Assembly (NCBI RefSeq): GCF_012295615.1
Contig: NZ_CP051183.1
Span: 1,205,001-1,269,000, forward strand
Length of the DNA stretch: 64,000 bases
Reading direction: 5' to 3'
DNA from: Bermanella marisrubri
GTDB lineage: Bacteria; Pseudomonadota; Gammaproteobacteria; Pseudomonadales; Oceanobacteraceae
Part shown: positions 1-10,934 of the stretch, one piece after another
Layout of the letters: every line of letters begins with the position of its first letter
Position numbering within the stretch: position 1 is the stretch's first letter
Made by a program: the position numbers and the translations under genes
The notes under the pieces: generated by a model
The model's input: only the letters and a program-made list of their open reading frames with translations
The model's database searches: none
What the model was told of the DNA's origin: nothing

Positions 1-1091
<1,091 letters not shown>

Positions 1092-1258
1092 ATAACGCCA
1101 AAACTGATCAAGCTGTTTGAATGGATCGCAAAGCGATTGCTAAAGAATTTGAAAGAGAAAATTGTCCAACCGATTTTGTGTAGGTTGTAGTAACCGGTGA
1201 CGTCGTTCCTTGGCATCCATGCCACCACGACATACCGTACATCCTGTACATACCAGTT

Positions 1259-1376
1259 TGCTTGACGACATTAGAGCTGTGGAACCACCTGAACCCATTC
1301 CGAACTCAGAAGTGAAACGCAGCATCGCCGATGGTAGTGTGGGGCTTCCCCATGTGAGAGTAGGTCATCGTCAAGC
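1259..1376 (+). rRNA. 5S ribosomal RNA
   Basis: A complete 5S of about 118 nt, with the conserved core ccgaactcagaagtgaaac and the loop ccgatggtagtgtgggg. The ends tgcttgacga and tcgtcaagc pair as helix I. It follows the 23S gene after a spacer of about 167 nt, which is fairly long. No tRNA is visible in the spacer, only two short palindromes (ggcatccatgcc at 1212 and gtacatcctgtac near 1238). Confidence 0.95.
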
Positions 1377-1385
1377 TCTTATTCA

Positions 1386-1419
1386 AAAAGCCCGATAGGT
1401 AATACTATCGGGCTTTTTT
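1386..1419 (+). terminator. rRNA operon terminator
   Basis: A G/C-rich hairpin (aaagcccgatag / ctatcgggcttt) is followed by a T run. It lies 10 nt after the 5S gene and is a classical intrinsic terminator. Confidence 0.9.
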
Positions 1420-1440
1420 CATGCGCGCTTGCCGAAAGCT

Positions 1441-1766
1441 GGCCCCGCGAGCGAGGCGAGTGTATTGGGTCTGACCTACCTGCTTCGCAGGAAAAGGTCA
1501 TGGTAGAGTTAGCTTCGCTGATCAAGCTTCTATTCAAAGCCCCAGTAGCAAATGTTACTGGGGCTTTTCTCGTTTATGCACCTTCAAAAATTACCAACAC
1601 CTAATAGTAATCTAAAACCTGCTACTGGGGCTTTGGATAGAATACGTATGAATCTCTCTTCCGTCCTGTCATGTGTACCCAAAGGGCATGCTAACCACGC
1701 CTGTGCGAAGCACGGCAGGGGTGAGTGCCGAAGGCATACCCAATACACTCACTTCGTTCGCGGGGC
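1441..1766. repeat. Degenerate inverted repeats derived from an rRNA operon tail
   Basis: Positions 1442-1470 match the reverse complement of 1738-1766 at 26 of 29 bases. Positions 1528-1549 match the reverse complement of 1621-1642 at 21 of 22. The inner left arm (ggtcatgg...gatcaagcttctattcaaagcccc) resembles the real 5S tail and terminator at 1361-1395. The region therefore looks like decayed, inverted copies of a 5S 3' end plus terminator. A second terminator-like hairpin lies at 1536-1568. No believable gene lies between 1420 and 2023. Confidence 0.65.
1536..1568 (+). terminator. Second terminator-like hairpin after the rRNA operon
   Basis: The arms agccccagtagc and gttactggggct are followed by tttt. 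The hairpin is preceded by a sequence like the 5S tail, so it is probably a duplicated rRNA terminator that may still work as a back-up. Confidence 0.6.
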
Positions 1767-2023
1767 AGGCTCTCGCGTAGCGAGACAGGTAGGACATCGT
1801 CGTAAGCACTTTTAATTATCGGCTTCCACCATCCCCAACTCATGCGCGAACGGCGTGAATACATCCTTGTAGCCTTACACCGAGCATCCATGCAAGATTA
1901 AACGTACCACTAAATAAAGATCAAATAGAGCGCCTTAGTTGTCAGCCGAAGGCTAATATGATGAACGTGCTATTAGTAGGCTATGGAGCAGTAAATACTA
2001 ACATTGATGGTTTAAGTTTCTGA

Positions 2024-4498
2024 TCACCACTTGGCGTCTATACCAAACCAAAAGGAGCGACCGATCTCGATGCCATCCTCACTGTCAGTTATCGAATACG
2101 TACGAGTGTTTGTTAGGTTTTTGATTTCACTTACCAAGGCTATGTCACTCTGGCTAGATGGCAGCCACCGAACAGTGCTGTCAAACAGCATAGTCGCTCG
2201 CTGCTTTTTCTCTTCATAGTTATCGAGGTATTCCGCATAGCTAGTTCCATTTTTATCTACAATCCCTGTGTAAGTTTCTCCACTGCCTTTAACTACAGTG
2301 GTATACCGACTTTTATAGCGTCCTTTTATACTTAACGATAGTTGTTTGCCCAAGGGAATAAAAGAATAAACAGAGCCGATTAAAGGGCGAGCGAAGTTTT
2401 CTCTAAGCTGACTAATTTCACTTAATGTGCGCCGCTCATTTTTATACCAAACAAACTCGTCGTTTGTAGCAGCGTCTACATTCTCGTCATAGCTATCATT
2501 ACTACTCTTGGTTTTGGACCAAAAAATATTAAAACCATAACTAAAATAAGTATTGCTGCGATCCCAGCTAATGGATAGGCTTTGATAGCGACTAAAGCCC
2601 TGGTTGTTCAAGCGATAGTATCTGTACCCATCATCTTGTTTATCGGTGACAGTACGTGCAAATTCGTCATTATTTACACGTGAAATAGCTTTGATTTCAG
2701 TCGCACCCTCAAGTATTTTAAATTTTGTACTTAGTGTTATCTCGTCGCTATAGGGCGTGCGTACATTAGTTGTATCGTAACGATAATCACCGGTTTCACT
2801 GTCGTATTCCCAATCATTGACAATATTTTGAGTTGTTCCTCGATATTCTTGATAAAACGGTTTAGCCGCTTCCCGTAGTTTATAAGTGAGCAGAGGACCG
2901 CTGAAATAGCGATTTATACCGCCAACAATAATTAATGAATTATTGTCAAACCAGTCATACGTCCCTCTGGTGCGCCAAGCGATATTTATGTTGTTTAAAA
3001 AATTATCATAATCCAACCTAACCCCTAGACTTGTTTTAAGCTTACTTACGTTGACCTCTAGTTCACTGTAAATAGATGCTTGGGAAAGGCTGACTTCGGC
3101 CGAATCCTCTGGATATATTTTTCTCTCTCTAAAATACTGCTCATTGGTAACACAGTCACTCGTATAGCCGAGGCACTGCACTTGGGTGTTTATGGTGGCA
3201 CCACTATAAATGTAGGTATCTTGAGGGCGACTAAAACGAGCCATGCTCTGGGTGAGTGTCCCACCATAAAGCCATTGCTTGATATTAGGGTGTTGAATTG
3301 GAATACTTACTTTCCAATTGCCAGAAAGTTCAGCCTGACTTTTATCTAGGTCCCCAAACCCTCCTTCTTTACTGCTGCTTAAGCCTGCATCTAAACCCCA
3401 TTGCCGACTATTGCTATTTTTCCAGTTATAAAAATGTGCAGGTGCATTGCGGGAGTTTGTACTATAACTTGTGGCAAGTGAGACATTATGAGTCTGTCTA
3501 CCTCGATAAAACTCTATTTTGCTATTGGCAGTGAAGCCTCCACCTTCAATCTGGAAATCGCTTCCCTTTACATTTTTTTGGAACGTAGATTTTTGGTAGG
3601 GGGAGTAGGTGAAAAAATTTGTTATGAACAATTCATCAGTTTCGTATCCATGAGTTAGAGATAAGCCTGTGTTATTAGAACTGATTGACTTAGTTTGATT
3701 ATACGTAAGCTCAGATGTGACAGATTGAGTCTGGTTTAAACTCAGGCGTAGGGAATGGTCATCATTAATCGGCTGTTCGTGAGAAATTTTGAATCTTTGT
3801 TTTGAATATTTAGGCGCTTGGGGAGTTTCATAAGTAGGATCGTCGTCATTGTCATTGTTGACGATGATATGAAAGTCGCTCCAATCAGAATAAGTCGTAT
3901 AGTAAGAAACTCCCGTTTTCGTTTCGTAACTAGGTGGGCGGATTTGAGCATCAATGACTCCACCAGTGAAATGACCATATTCAACCGGTACGTTACTGTC
4001 ATAAATCGATATCGACTCTAGTTGATCAATATCTAGAAAGATAGCCTGTTCATGTCCAGATAAGTCATTTATTGCGTTGTCACTGGTATTGGCTCCGGCA
4101 GGGTCCAGAAGACTATTATTGGACATACCGTTGATTGAAAAATTGTTGTCGTAGAATCGGCCTCCAGAAATGGATACTGAAGCTGGCTTAATTGAGATCT
4201 TGGACTCAGTGGAATCATGATCGTCACTAAACTGTACGTTAGGGACAGTATCCAACACCTCTGTCAGACTGCCATTACTTTCTTGAAAGCGTTGAATGTT
4301 CTCCTGGTCTAAACTATAGAGTCCTTCTGAGTTCGTAGTGTTAACCTTAGTAGATTGACTATTGCTTTCAATAATTTGTAAGGCAGGTGTAATGATGGCT
4401 TCATCAGAAGCCGCGTTATTGTAAATTGGGGCTAACGAAAACAGCAGAGCAAGGGCTCTGCTGTTCATCCCCTTGTAAAATGGGACGTGTTTCTTCAC
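2024..4498 (-). CDS. TonB-dependent outer membrane receptor
   Basis: An 824-residue protein. A hydrophobic segment at about residues 12-30 should be a signal peptide. It is followed by a plug-like domain (about 50-190) with the order expected for TonB-dependent receptors: a repeat of the type ENIQRFQESNGSLTEVLDTVPNV, then SISGGRFYDNNFSINGM and a segment ending VEYGHFTGGVIDAQI. The rest is rich in alternating aromatic and polar residues, as in a 22-strand barrel, and ends FGIDAKW with the terminal aromatic expected for BAM-dependent insertion. The start is GTG. The next ATG (4468) has a Shine-Dalgarno placed too close to it. The gene lies 14 nt after the large lipoprotein gene on the same strand and close to a dedicated exbBD-tonB set, so energised import is likely. 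The ligand is not recognisable. The nearby Fur boxes point to iron or another metal. Confidence 0.8.
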   Translation of the reverse strand: MKKHVPFYKGMNSRALALLFSLAPIYNNAASDEAIITPALQIIESNSQSTKVNTTNSEGLYSLDQENIQRFQESNGSLTEVLDTVPNVQFSDDHDSTESKISIKPASVSISGGRFYDNNFSINGMSNNSLLDPAGANTSDNAINDLSGHEQAIFLDIDQLESISIYDSNVPVEYGHFTGGVIDAQIRPPSYETKTGVSYYTTYSDWSDFHIIVNNDNDDDPTYETPQAPKYSKQRFKISHEQPINDDHSLRLSLNQTQSVTSELTYNQTKSISSNNTGLSLTHGYETDELFITNFFTYSPYQKSTFQKNVKGSDFQIEGGGFTANSKIEFYRGRQTHNVSLATSYSTNSRNAPAHFYNWKNSNSRQWGLDAGLSSSKEGGFGDLDKSQAELSGNWKVSIPIQHPNIKQWLYGGTLTQSMARFSRPQDTYIYSGATINTQVQCLGYTSDCVTNEQYFRERKIYPEDSAEVSLSQASIYSELEVNVSKLKTSLGVRLDYDNFLNNINIAWRTRGTYDWFDNNSLIIVGGINRYFSGPLLTYKLREAAKPFYQEYRGTTQNIVNDWEYDSETGDYRYDTTNVRTPYSDEITLSTKFKILEGATEIKAISRVNNDEFARTVTDKQDDGYRYYRLNNQGFSRYQSLSISWDRSNTYFSYGFNIFWSKTKSSNDSYDENVDAATNDEFVWYKNERRTLSEISQLRENFARPLIGSVYSFIPLGKQLSLSIKGRYKSRYTTVVKGSGETYTGIVDKNGTSYAEYLDNYEEKKQRATMLFDSTVRWLPSSQSDIALVSEIKNLTNTRTYSITDSEDGIEIGRSFWFGIDAKW

Positions 4499-4512
4499 TG
4501 AATGAAACCTAT

Positions 4513-7500
4513 TTATATTTCAGCGTAAAAAGGAGTTGAATCCATACTGTCGTTAACGTTGTCTCCATCTACGTTACTGTCTTCTATTAGACGTGAATTC
4601 ATTATGTCTTCAGCGGAAGCATTGGCGGTAAAGAAGTCGGGTAACCCGTCATTATCTTGGTCGATTTTCGCAAGGTCTTCGCCTTCAAAAGCATCCGCAT
4701 TCAAGATTTGATTAGCCAACTCAGCACGATAGCCATTGATTAAAGATTGGGATTCTGTTTCCTGCATGGATTCAATCAGGCTGGCGAGGGTGTCGAATAT
4801 GCCGATCCACTTTAGATTCGCAGTGTTTCCAATTCCAAATGCATAGTTCATAACATCTTCTCGATCATCTGCATCCGCTAGCGTTTGTATCAAAGCAAAT
4901 ACTTCGAGTAGCAAGGCGGAGGCCTCGGTCTGAATGGCATTCACAGTGTCGGCCTGATCGGTCAATAGGACACCTTCTGTTGCAGCTGCACGTAAGCCGT
5001 GAACCACGTTTGCGTATGCACCTAATGTACGAATACCTAAGTTAGCTGCATTTTTGATTTCTTCTTGTGTCGTTGCGTATTCTGCAGTGTCATTGAAGGC
5101 GATCGTTAACTCGTCTAACGGAGTTGTGATGGCACTGATATCAACGCCGGTTGCTAATAAGCCTGATTCGATTGGGTAGAGTAGGGCAGCTCGTACCGCA
5201 TCCACTCTCTCTTCATCATTGAGAAGTGATGCATACGCGATTGCTTTTTCAAAAGCCTGTTGGGCTAGACTATCTAATCCAGTGGTTAATGCATCGCTCG
5301 CGAGATAGGTGTATGCCTCAGATACCGCTGATGTAGCGCCTTCGGTTTCAAAGTTAGCGAGAATCGTAGCGCATTCATTCATTCGTGATTGGCCTAGTGA
5401 CTGATCAATGCGCTGATAGGTTATGCGGGCAATTTTACTGCAGCCATATCGAGTAAGTTGTGTGCCATTATCCAATTGGCCATTGATAAAGGTGTCTGAT
5501 GTAGCGATCTCCCATGCTGCGGTAAAAACTTGAGCGCCTTCCTCTAAGTAGTTTTGTTTTAATAGTTTTAACCCTAAGTAAGAACTTGGGTCGCTTTCAT
5601 TAATTCCATTGTTCGTTAAGTAGGTGATGCGGCTTGCTAGGTCACTGGCATCTTGGTCGTCAGGATAGAGCGCTGATACCATGGTAATGGCATCGGCTAC
5701 GTTATCTGAGTCCGCTTCGTTGGCTGTTTTAGCCAGGTCCAATGCTTGATAGATGGCTGCGGCACTGAGTGATCTATCGATGTAGGTTTGGGTTAAAGAG
5801 GTATCGTTATTCACCATATCAATATAGTCGCTGATGGTACCTAGGTAACCATAAACAGAGGCCATGTCGTCTACGTAGGCAATGGTTTGTTGCGCTGTGC
5901 ACTCTTCAGCACGAATGCCTTCAAACTTATCGACGGTCGCTTGCACACCGGCGGTATCTCCGATGCGAATATAATATTCTGCAATTTTCGGGTAATTGAA
6001 CGTGCGGGCTTTAAAGTAGTCTGCACCGTCACATTTATTAGCGCTGGACTGGGCGCCTACACCTTCATTGATGTTGGCGAATAGATCGATAGAAGCCTTG
6101 GCCGCGCGAACTGAATCTTCAGTGAAGTTAGCCGCTTCAGCTGCTTCAACCAGTTCTTTTGCTTTATTTGAAAATGAGAAAGTTAAAATATAATAGGCGA
6201 CAGAATAGGCACCCGCATTTTCGGCAATGAAGTTGTTCACGGGAGTAATAGTGGCGTCCGCTTCGGAGGAGAAGCCAGCTTCACGGTACGCACTGGCTAG
6301 CCCGTCAATTAAAGCCGCGTCAGCCTGATCCATATTCAGATAGCCCTTACTAGATAAGTAATCGGATAAGATGCTTGCGGCGGTATCCCAATAGGCTTTC
6401 GCGACGTCGCTGCCTTTTTGTTCCAATAGAACATTGCCCACAAAAAGATTAGCTTTAGCTTGGTAAAACGGCATTGCAATCTGACTTTTTAAGATGACAT
6501 TAGCTTCATCAAGCATGCCTTGTTCTGCATAGGTTTTAGCGATGTTTACAAACGTAGGGTCTATGATGTTGTCATCGCTGACTGAGTTGAATAGCTTGAT
6601 GGCTTGATAGGCCGGTGATAGATCAGATTGATAGAAATAGTCACGCTTTGCGTCCGATGACGTTAGTTTTTCCTCGGTCCCAAGAGGGATTGTATGATCA
6701 ATCACGTTGAGAGCGGCAATATCAGCAATATTGGATAGCATGCTGGCGTTTAGTTCGAAGTCTGCACTTTCTAAGTCAGCGGTCGTGATCTGAGCTGTGC
6801 TAAACACATAGCGCACAAGGTTTGCGAACTTTAGGCTGTCGCTGGCTAGGCCTTGTTTATCATTGGCTTTCCATAACGATTCCGCCAGTGTCACGATGTT
6901 CGCAGTGGTTACGTCATCATTTGCAGTGAACGCCAGCTGCTCTTCTAGAAAACGAGTAACACCGTTCACAATAGATAGTCTGTTTACTTCCTCTAGGCTT
7001 TCTTGTGCACTCAACGTATTTTCGATCTGATCAATGGCTTGCAGTTCATTCACCAACTCTGTCACGCGGGCTTGTGCGGTAACCGAGATATCTGGGGTGC
7101 TATTCACTTCACTTGCAATATCAGACCAGACGACACCATTTTCCTCTATGAGCTGCTCAACGCGATCAAAACCATCATCGGTTCGCAATGCAGTAGCAAG
7201 CATGCTTAATTGAATGCTTAATTTTTGTAGGGAAGTATCTTGAGTAGGATCTGAAACCACTTGCGATGGAGTTAGATTAAAGCGCTTGGCAATGGTTTCT
7301 ACTGTGCTGGAGTAATCACTGTCAGAATCTTCCATTTCTTCTACCACAAGGGTCGTAAGGGGCGAGACCACGGTGTACTTACTTTCAACCACAGCTTTAA
7401 GAGTAATACCAGTAAAATCTAGGCCGGTTTGGGTGTCGTGGCCACCACTGGCCGAAACCATTGCAGAGCTTGGTAAATTCTCAGTGGCAAAGTCAAAAGC

Positions 7501-7731
7501 GAATTCACCATTTTTGTCAGTGGTGAGTATAGAAGCGAGTGCGTTACCTTGTAGATCATCTAAGCGCACCTTAGAACCACTTATCGCCGGATCGGTTACG
7601 ATACCTGACAAGGTACTTGTCGAGTTTGGGTTAGTAGGAGAGGAGGAAGATTCATCGAAACAGGCTGTTAATCCACCGATCATTGATACGATTAACGCTG
7701 TCCCCAATGCTGATTTCAGCAGATTTTTCAT
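4513..7731 (-). CDS. Large lipoprotein with helical repeats and calcium-type Asp-rich tail
   Basis: A 1072-residue protein with a lipoprotein signal peptide (GGLTAC, acylated Cys at about residue 24) and a Ser/Thr/Asn-rich linker. Residues about 42-110 form a carboxypeptidase-regulatory-like beta domain (SGIVTDP...GSKVRLDD...KNGEFAFDF). A long Ala-rich helical section follows that reads like degenerate TPR/solenoid repeats. The C-terminus (DQDNDGLPDFF...DSNVDGDNVNDSMD) resembles thrombospondin type-3 calcium-binding repeats. It is the first gene of a two-gene unit with the TonB-dependent receptor, so it may be a surface partner of that receptor, analogous to SusD-type or Slam-type partners. 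I do not recognise a named family for the whole protein. Confidence 0.7.
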   Translation of the reverse strand: MKNLLKSALGTALIVSMIGGLTACFDESSSSPTNPNSTSTLSGIVTDPAISGSKVRLDDLQGNALASILTTDKNGEFAFDFATENLPSSAMVSASGGHDTQTGLDFTGITLKAVVESKYTVVSPLTTLVVEEMEDSDSDYSSTVETIAKRFNLTPSQVVSDPTQDTSLQKLSIQLSMLATALRTDDGFDRVEQLIEENGVVWSDIASEVNSTPDISVTAQARVTELVNELQAIDQIENTLSAQESLEEVNRLSIVNGVTRFLEEQLAFTANDDVTTANIVTLAESLWKANDKQGLASDSLKFANLVRYVFSTAQITTADLESADFELNASMLSNIADIAALNVIDHTIPLGTEEKLTSSDAKRDYFYQSDLSPAYQAIKLFNSVSDDNIIDPTFVNIAKTYAEQGMLDEANVILKSQIAMPFYQAKANLFVGNVLLEQKGSDVAKAYWDTAASILSDYLSSKGYLNMDQADAALIDGLASAYREAGFSSEADATITPVNNFIAENAGAYSVAYYILTFSFSNKAKELVEAAEAANFTEDSVRAAKASIDLFANINEGVGAQSSANKCDGADYFKARTFNYPKIAEYYIRIGDTAGVQATVDKFEGIRAEECTAQQTIAYVDDMASVYGYLGTISDYIDMVNNDTSLTQTYIDRSLSAAAIYQALDLAKTANEADSDNVADAITMVSALYPDDQDASDLASRITYLTNNGINESDPSSYLGLKLLKQNYLEEGAQVFTAAWEIATSDTFINGQLDNGTQLTRYGCSKIARITYQRIDQSLGQSRMNECATILANFETEGATSAVSEAYTYLASDALTTGLDSLAQQAFEKAIAYASLLNDEERVDAVRAALLYPIESGLLATGVDISAITTPLDELTIAFNDTAEYATTQEEIKNAANLGIRTLGAYANVVHGLRAAATEGVLLTDQADTVNAIQTEASALLLEVFALIQTLADADDREDVMNYAFGIGNTANLKWIGIFDTLASLIESMQETESQSLINGYRAELANQILNADAFEGEDLAKIDQDNDGLPDFFTANASAEDIMNSRLIEDSNVDGDNVNDSMDSTPFYAEI

Positions 7732-7861
7732 AGGGTTTTCCCGTGCATTAGCTCAGTAAAGTCATAAATTTCTTTTGCTCCCTCATCTTTGTGCAACTGC
7801 AACCACGTTTATTAGAATTATTAATTGGTACACTTGTTCACTAAATACATTAAATAATAAA

Positions 7862-7876
7862 TACGAATCATTATCA
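7862..7876 (-). promoter_or_regulatory. Probable Fur box between divergent lipoprotein and di-heme peroxidase genes
   Basis: The minus strand reads TGATAATGATTCGTA, which fits 11 of the 14 defined bases of the 7-1-7 Fur consensus TGATAATnATTATCA. It lies in the 193-bp region between the lipoprotein start and the chosen peroxidase start, so it could control both directions. Confidence 0.55.
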
Positions 7877-7924
7877 ATATTATTGGTATATAATCTCCTG
7901 AAATCCTTAGGTTCAGTTTTGAGT

Positions 7925-10168
7925 ATGTTGTTCAGAAATATTAAACATGGTGTGCGTGGCACTCTGATCTCGTTGTTTTTCCTCGTTATGCCGGCTATCG
8001 GTAGTGCAGATTCATTCATGGGCCGAGCTAGCCTTGAAGGTTATGATTCATGGGATTGGTCTGGTTTTGAAGCACGAATTTTAATTGAAGACAAGCCTGT
8101 ATCGTTACCCGTCCCATTGATTGATGATGGGTCTTTTGAGTTGCATAATCTTGCCCATATTCCGTCTGATAGAGGCATAGTGGAGGTGTTTAGTGAGCGC
8201 TACATATTAAGAGGTCGTCTATCAGATCAGCCTATTATCGTCTCCCCAATGAGTACAGCAAGTTTGGCATTAGATATCGAAGCGAACAGTCGTTTGCTTG
8301 ACGCTCGCGGTGTGAAACCATCCAGTGAGGCTAAATTAACAGCAATAGCAAATGCAATTCATAGCGTCTTTTATTCTCAAGTGGCATCCCCAAAAAAATT
8401 AGAAGCATCTCCGATATTGTTGTCGAGATATTCTGATACTTGGTCTCTAGCACAGCATTTATCTCGCTATCCTCAACACCTCATTGGCTATCAGGTGAAG
8501 TACCATGATGAATTAGCGGTTAGCCATCATTCTATGAAGGGTAAACACAAATTAAATATCAACACCCCATTGAATATAGAGCAATCCCTGATGCTGCGAC
8601 TGGATTCTCAAGGGCGCCCATTAAGATGGCAATATTTGGAATTTAACGAGGCACCATGGGCCTGCGTAGATTATTTCGAAAAGCGAATTCGCTGGCCATT
8701 AGGTGTACGTTTATGGGCCGTTGATCCAAGCTTGGCATCTCACTATAACCTTATTCAAGCAGGGACAAACATTGACGAGTTAATCCGAGATAATCACTGT
8801 GGTAATACAAATTGGCGTTTGCCGACGGTACAGGAAATGATGTCTTTGATTGACTCTGACAGTGGAGCGTGGCGTTTTCCATTGAGTTTGCCTGTCAGTG
8901 GCTTAGGTCCGTATTGGGTGCAGGGTGATCAGGGGGAGCCTCAGGTACTGGACCTCGTTACGAAAGAAATAAACGAAAGCACTGAAGCAGCTAAGCTCTT
9001 ACCGATCGCCTTTACCGCGGATGCGCCGCCGCCCACTGCGGTTCGAGACACCACGCCAGTGAATTTGGTACAACTGCGAAACGCGTATTCGCAGCCGTCT
9101 GGCAAATGGCCAAAAGCCACTTTAGATGAAGGGGTTCCATTTAAAGAATTGGCGTCACTACCGCCAGTGGCGTTTCCCCAAAACAATCCTTACAGCCCAG
9201 AAAAAGTTCGGTTGGGAAAAGCGCTTTTTTTCGATAAAAATCTATCTAAACAACGAAACATCGCCTGTTCCAGTTGCCATATACCAGATCAACATTGGGG
9301 TGATGGCCGAAAGCTGTCTCCAGGAACCGATGGTAAAAATGGCAGGCGCAATGCTATGCCGATTTTAAATGTAGCTTACAACACATCGCAGTTTTGGGAT
9401 GGGCGGGTAGGATCTTTAGAGGAGCAATCTATTCATCCTATCGTTGACCAGTTAGAGATGGCCCTTACCTTGGACGAGCTGTTAGACAGATTAAAAGCGG
9501 ATTCACAATACCCAGCTTTGTTCGCTTCGGCGTTTGGTGATTCTGAAATTTCATTGGATCGCTTTAAGCAGGCGGTCGCGACATTTGAGCGTAGCTTGAT
9601 TAGCAAGCCTTCTGACTTTGATCGCTTTTTATCTGGCGATCAACAGGCTATGACAGATCAGCAAATATGGGGTTTGCATTTGTTTCGAACCAAAGCTCGT
9701 TGTGCAAACTGTCACAGTGGGCCTACGCTAAGCGATCAATCGTTTCGTAATACTGGTTTAACATATTATGGCCGTCGTCTTGAAGATGTAGGCCGATTTA
9801 CTCTGGATTATCGTCATGAATCGATGGGGGCATTCCGTGTTCCCCCGTTACGTGATATTGCGTTCACTGCACCCTATATGCATAACGGCGTGTTTCCTAC
9901 ACTGGCGACGGAAACGAAGAGTGGTGCGGTTGTCGGTGTCTTAGCCATGTACAACGCGGGCATGACTAAGGGGCGTAATGCAAATTACCCTCAGTATGCC
10001 ACCAAGTACGACCCTTTCTTTCCAGTGGTTGATGATTTGATACAACCTCTAGGCTTGAGTAACGAAGAGTTGCTAGCGTTAGACGCGTTTTTGAAATCCG
10101 TTTCGGCTGCGTCCAGATTAACTCCAGCGTCTATAGACGTACTTCAAAACCCGTCCATTGAGCGATAG
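7925..10168 (+). CDS. Secreted di-heme cytochrome c peroxidase/MauG-like protein with N-terminal DUF1566-like domain
   Basis: The open frame runs back to 7775, but the ATG at 7925 is followed directly by a good signal peptide (LFFLVMPAIGSA), so I start there (747 aa). Residues about 250-330 hold a DUF1566/C-type-lectin-like signature (ACVDYF ... NTNWRLPTVQEMMSLID). The C-terminal half is a bacterial di-heme peroxidase: the first heme motif CSSCH at about residue 448 is followed by HWGDGRKLSPG, and the second, CANCH, is at about 593. The segment FRVPPLRDIAFTAPYMHNG is typical of MauG/CcpA enzymes. The role would be periplasmic or surface peroxide or oxidative chemistry. It sits between a Fur-like box and a TonB operon. 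The domain fusion is unusual and the substrate is unknown. Confidence 0.8.
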   Translation: MLFRNIKHGVRGTLISLFFLVMPAIGSADSFMGRASLEGYDSWDWSGFEARILIEDKPVSLPVPLIDDGSFELHNLAHIPSDRGIVEVFSERYILRGRLSDQPIIVSPMSTASLALDIEANSRLLDARGVKPSSEAKLTAIANAIHSVFYSQVASPKKLEASPILLSRYSDTWSLAQHLSRYPQHLIGYQVKYHDELAVSHHSMKGKHKLNINTPLNIEQSLMLRLDSQGRPLRWQYLEFNEAPWACVDYFEKRIRWPLGVRLWAVDPSLASHYNLIQAGTNIDELIRDNHCGNTNWRLPTVQEMMSLIDSDSGAWRFPLSLPVSGLGPYWVQGDQGEPQVLDLVTKEINESTEAAKLLPIAFTADAPPPTAVRDTTPVNLVQLRNAYSQPSGKWPKATLDEGVPFKELASLPPVAFPQNNPYSPEKVRLGKALFFDKNLSKQRNIACSSCHIPDQHWGDGRKLSPGTDGKNGRRNAMPILNVAYNTSQFWDGRVGSLEEQSIHPIVDQLEMALTLDELLDRLKADSQYPALFASAFGDSEISLDRFKQAVATFERSLISKPSDFDRFLSGDQQAMTDQQIWGLHLFRTKARCANCHSGPTLSDQSFRNTGLTYYGRRLEDVGRFTLDYRHESMGAFRVPPLRDIAFTAPYMHNGVFPTLATETKSGAVVGVLAMYNAGMTKGRNANYPQYATKYDPFFPVVDDLIQPLGLSNEELLALDAFLKSVSAASRLTPASIDVLQNPSIER

Positions 10169-10187
10169 GGGTTACCTGTAAAGAGGT

Positions 10188-10934
10188 CTATTGGATTTTG
10201 TATTCTACGGGGAGGACTAATGATAGATTGGTCTTACCCGTATTAAAGTCTTGCGGAACAGGTGGCAGTGGTGAAGCCTGAACCAAAACCCTTAAGGCTG
10301 CGTTATCCAAAATGCTTGATCCAGATGATTGTTCTACTCGATGTTCGAGAACTTCCCCTTTCCGGTTCATGGTAAAGGCGAGGTGCACGACGCCTTCAAT
10401 TTTTTTACGTTTTGCTTTCTTGGGGTAGCGCTTGTGTTGGTGAAGCCAGTTGAGTAATTCTTTCATGTAATGATCAAGAGCGCCGACTTGACCACCATTT
10501 TCAGTATCTGAGGCTAAGCCGGTCGAAATGAGCGGCTGCTTAGCGTTAGAGTGTTTCGTGACCTCTTCATTTAGTGGTTTTCTATCTTCCTGATTTTTTT
10601 TGGGGATAACGATCTTGTTCGTTGAGGATGATTGAACTGAATCGTCCAGTTTTACAGGTGGCGTTTTCGTATCTGGTTTAGGCGTTTTGGTTTTTGTTTC
10701 TTTTGCTCTTAGGCGCTGCGTAATCATCTGGTCATTGGCGACGCTGCCGCTGCCAATGTTTATTCCACCCACTCCATAGTGTTCGCTATTACCCATCTCA
10801 TTTTTTTCTAAGGGCGCGTAGAGCCAAGTGGCCACAATGGCATGCACGAGCAAAGCCGTTGTCAGTGCCGCGTATTGGAATCCTCTAGGTAAAGTGCGTG
10901 GCGACTGAATAGGGATAGTGGGAACCGGGGACAT
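10188..10934 (-). CDS. tonB: TonB family energy transducer
   Basis: A 248-residue protein with one N-terminal membrane helix (about 24-40, AALTTALLVHAIVATWLYAPL), a Pro/Lys-rich periplasmic spacer (TKTPKPDTKTPPVKL) and a C-terminal TonB domain (YPKKAKRKKIEGVVHLAFTM ... SSGSSILDNAALRVLVQASPLPPVP). The ATG overlaps the stop of the preceding exbD as TGATG, so translation is coupled. It is the last gene of exbB-exbD-exbD-tonB. It should couple the proton-motive force to the neighbouring TonB-dependent receptor. Confidence 0.9.
   Translation of the reverse strand: MSPVPTIPIQSPRTLPRGFQYAALTTALLVHAIVATWLYAPLEKNEMGNSEHYGVGGINIGSGSVANDQMITQRLRAKETKTKTPKPDTKTPPVKLDDSVQSSSTNKIVIPKKNQEDRKPLNEEVTKHSNAKQPLISTGLASDTENGGQVGALDHYMKELLNWLHQHKRYPKKAKRKKIEGVVHLAFTMNRKGEVLEHRVEQSSGSSILDNAALRVLVQASPLPPVPQDFNTGKTNLSLVLPVEYKIQ

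Noticed and set aside
1092-1258. tRNA gene in the 23S-5S spacer
   Set aside because: No cloverleaf or conserved TTCGA-type arm could be found. Only two short palindromes are present.
1552-1891. Two short open frames after the rRNA operon
   Set aside because: They run through inverted repeats and a terminator remnant, and have no ribosome site or recognisable protein sequence.
7775-7924. N-terminal extension of the di-heme peroxidase
   Set aside because: It would precede a perfect signal peptide by 50 residues and run through the Fur-like box.
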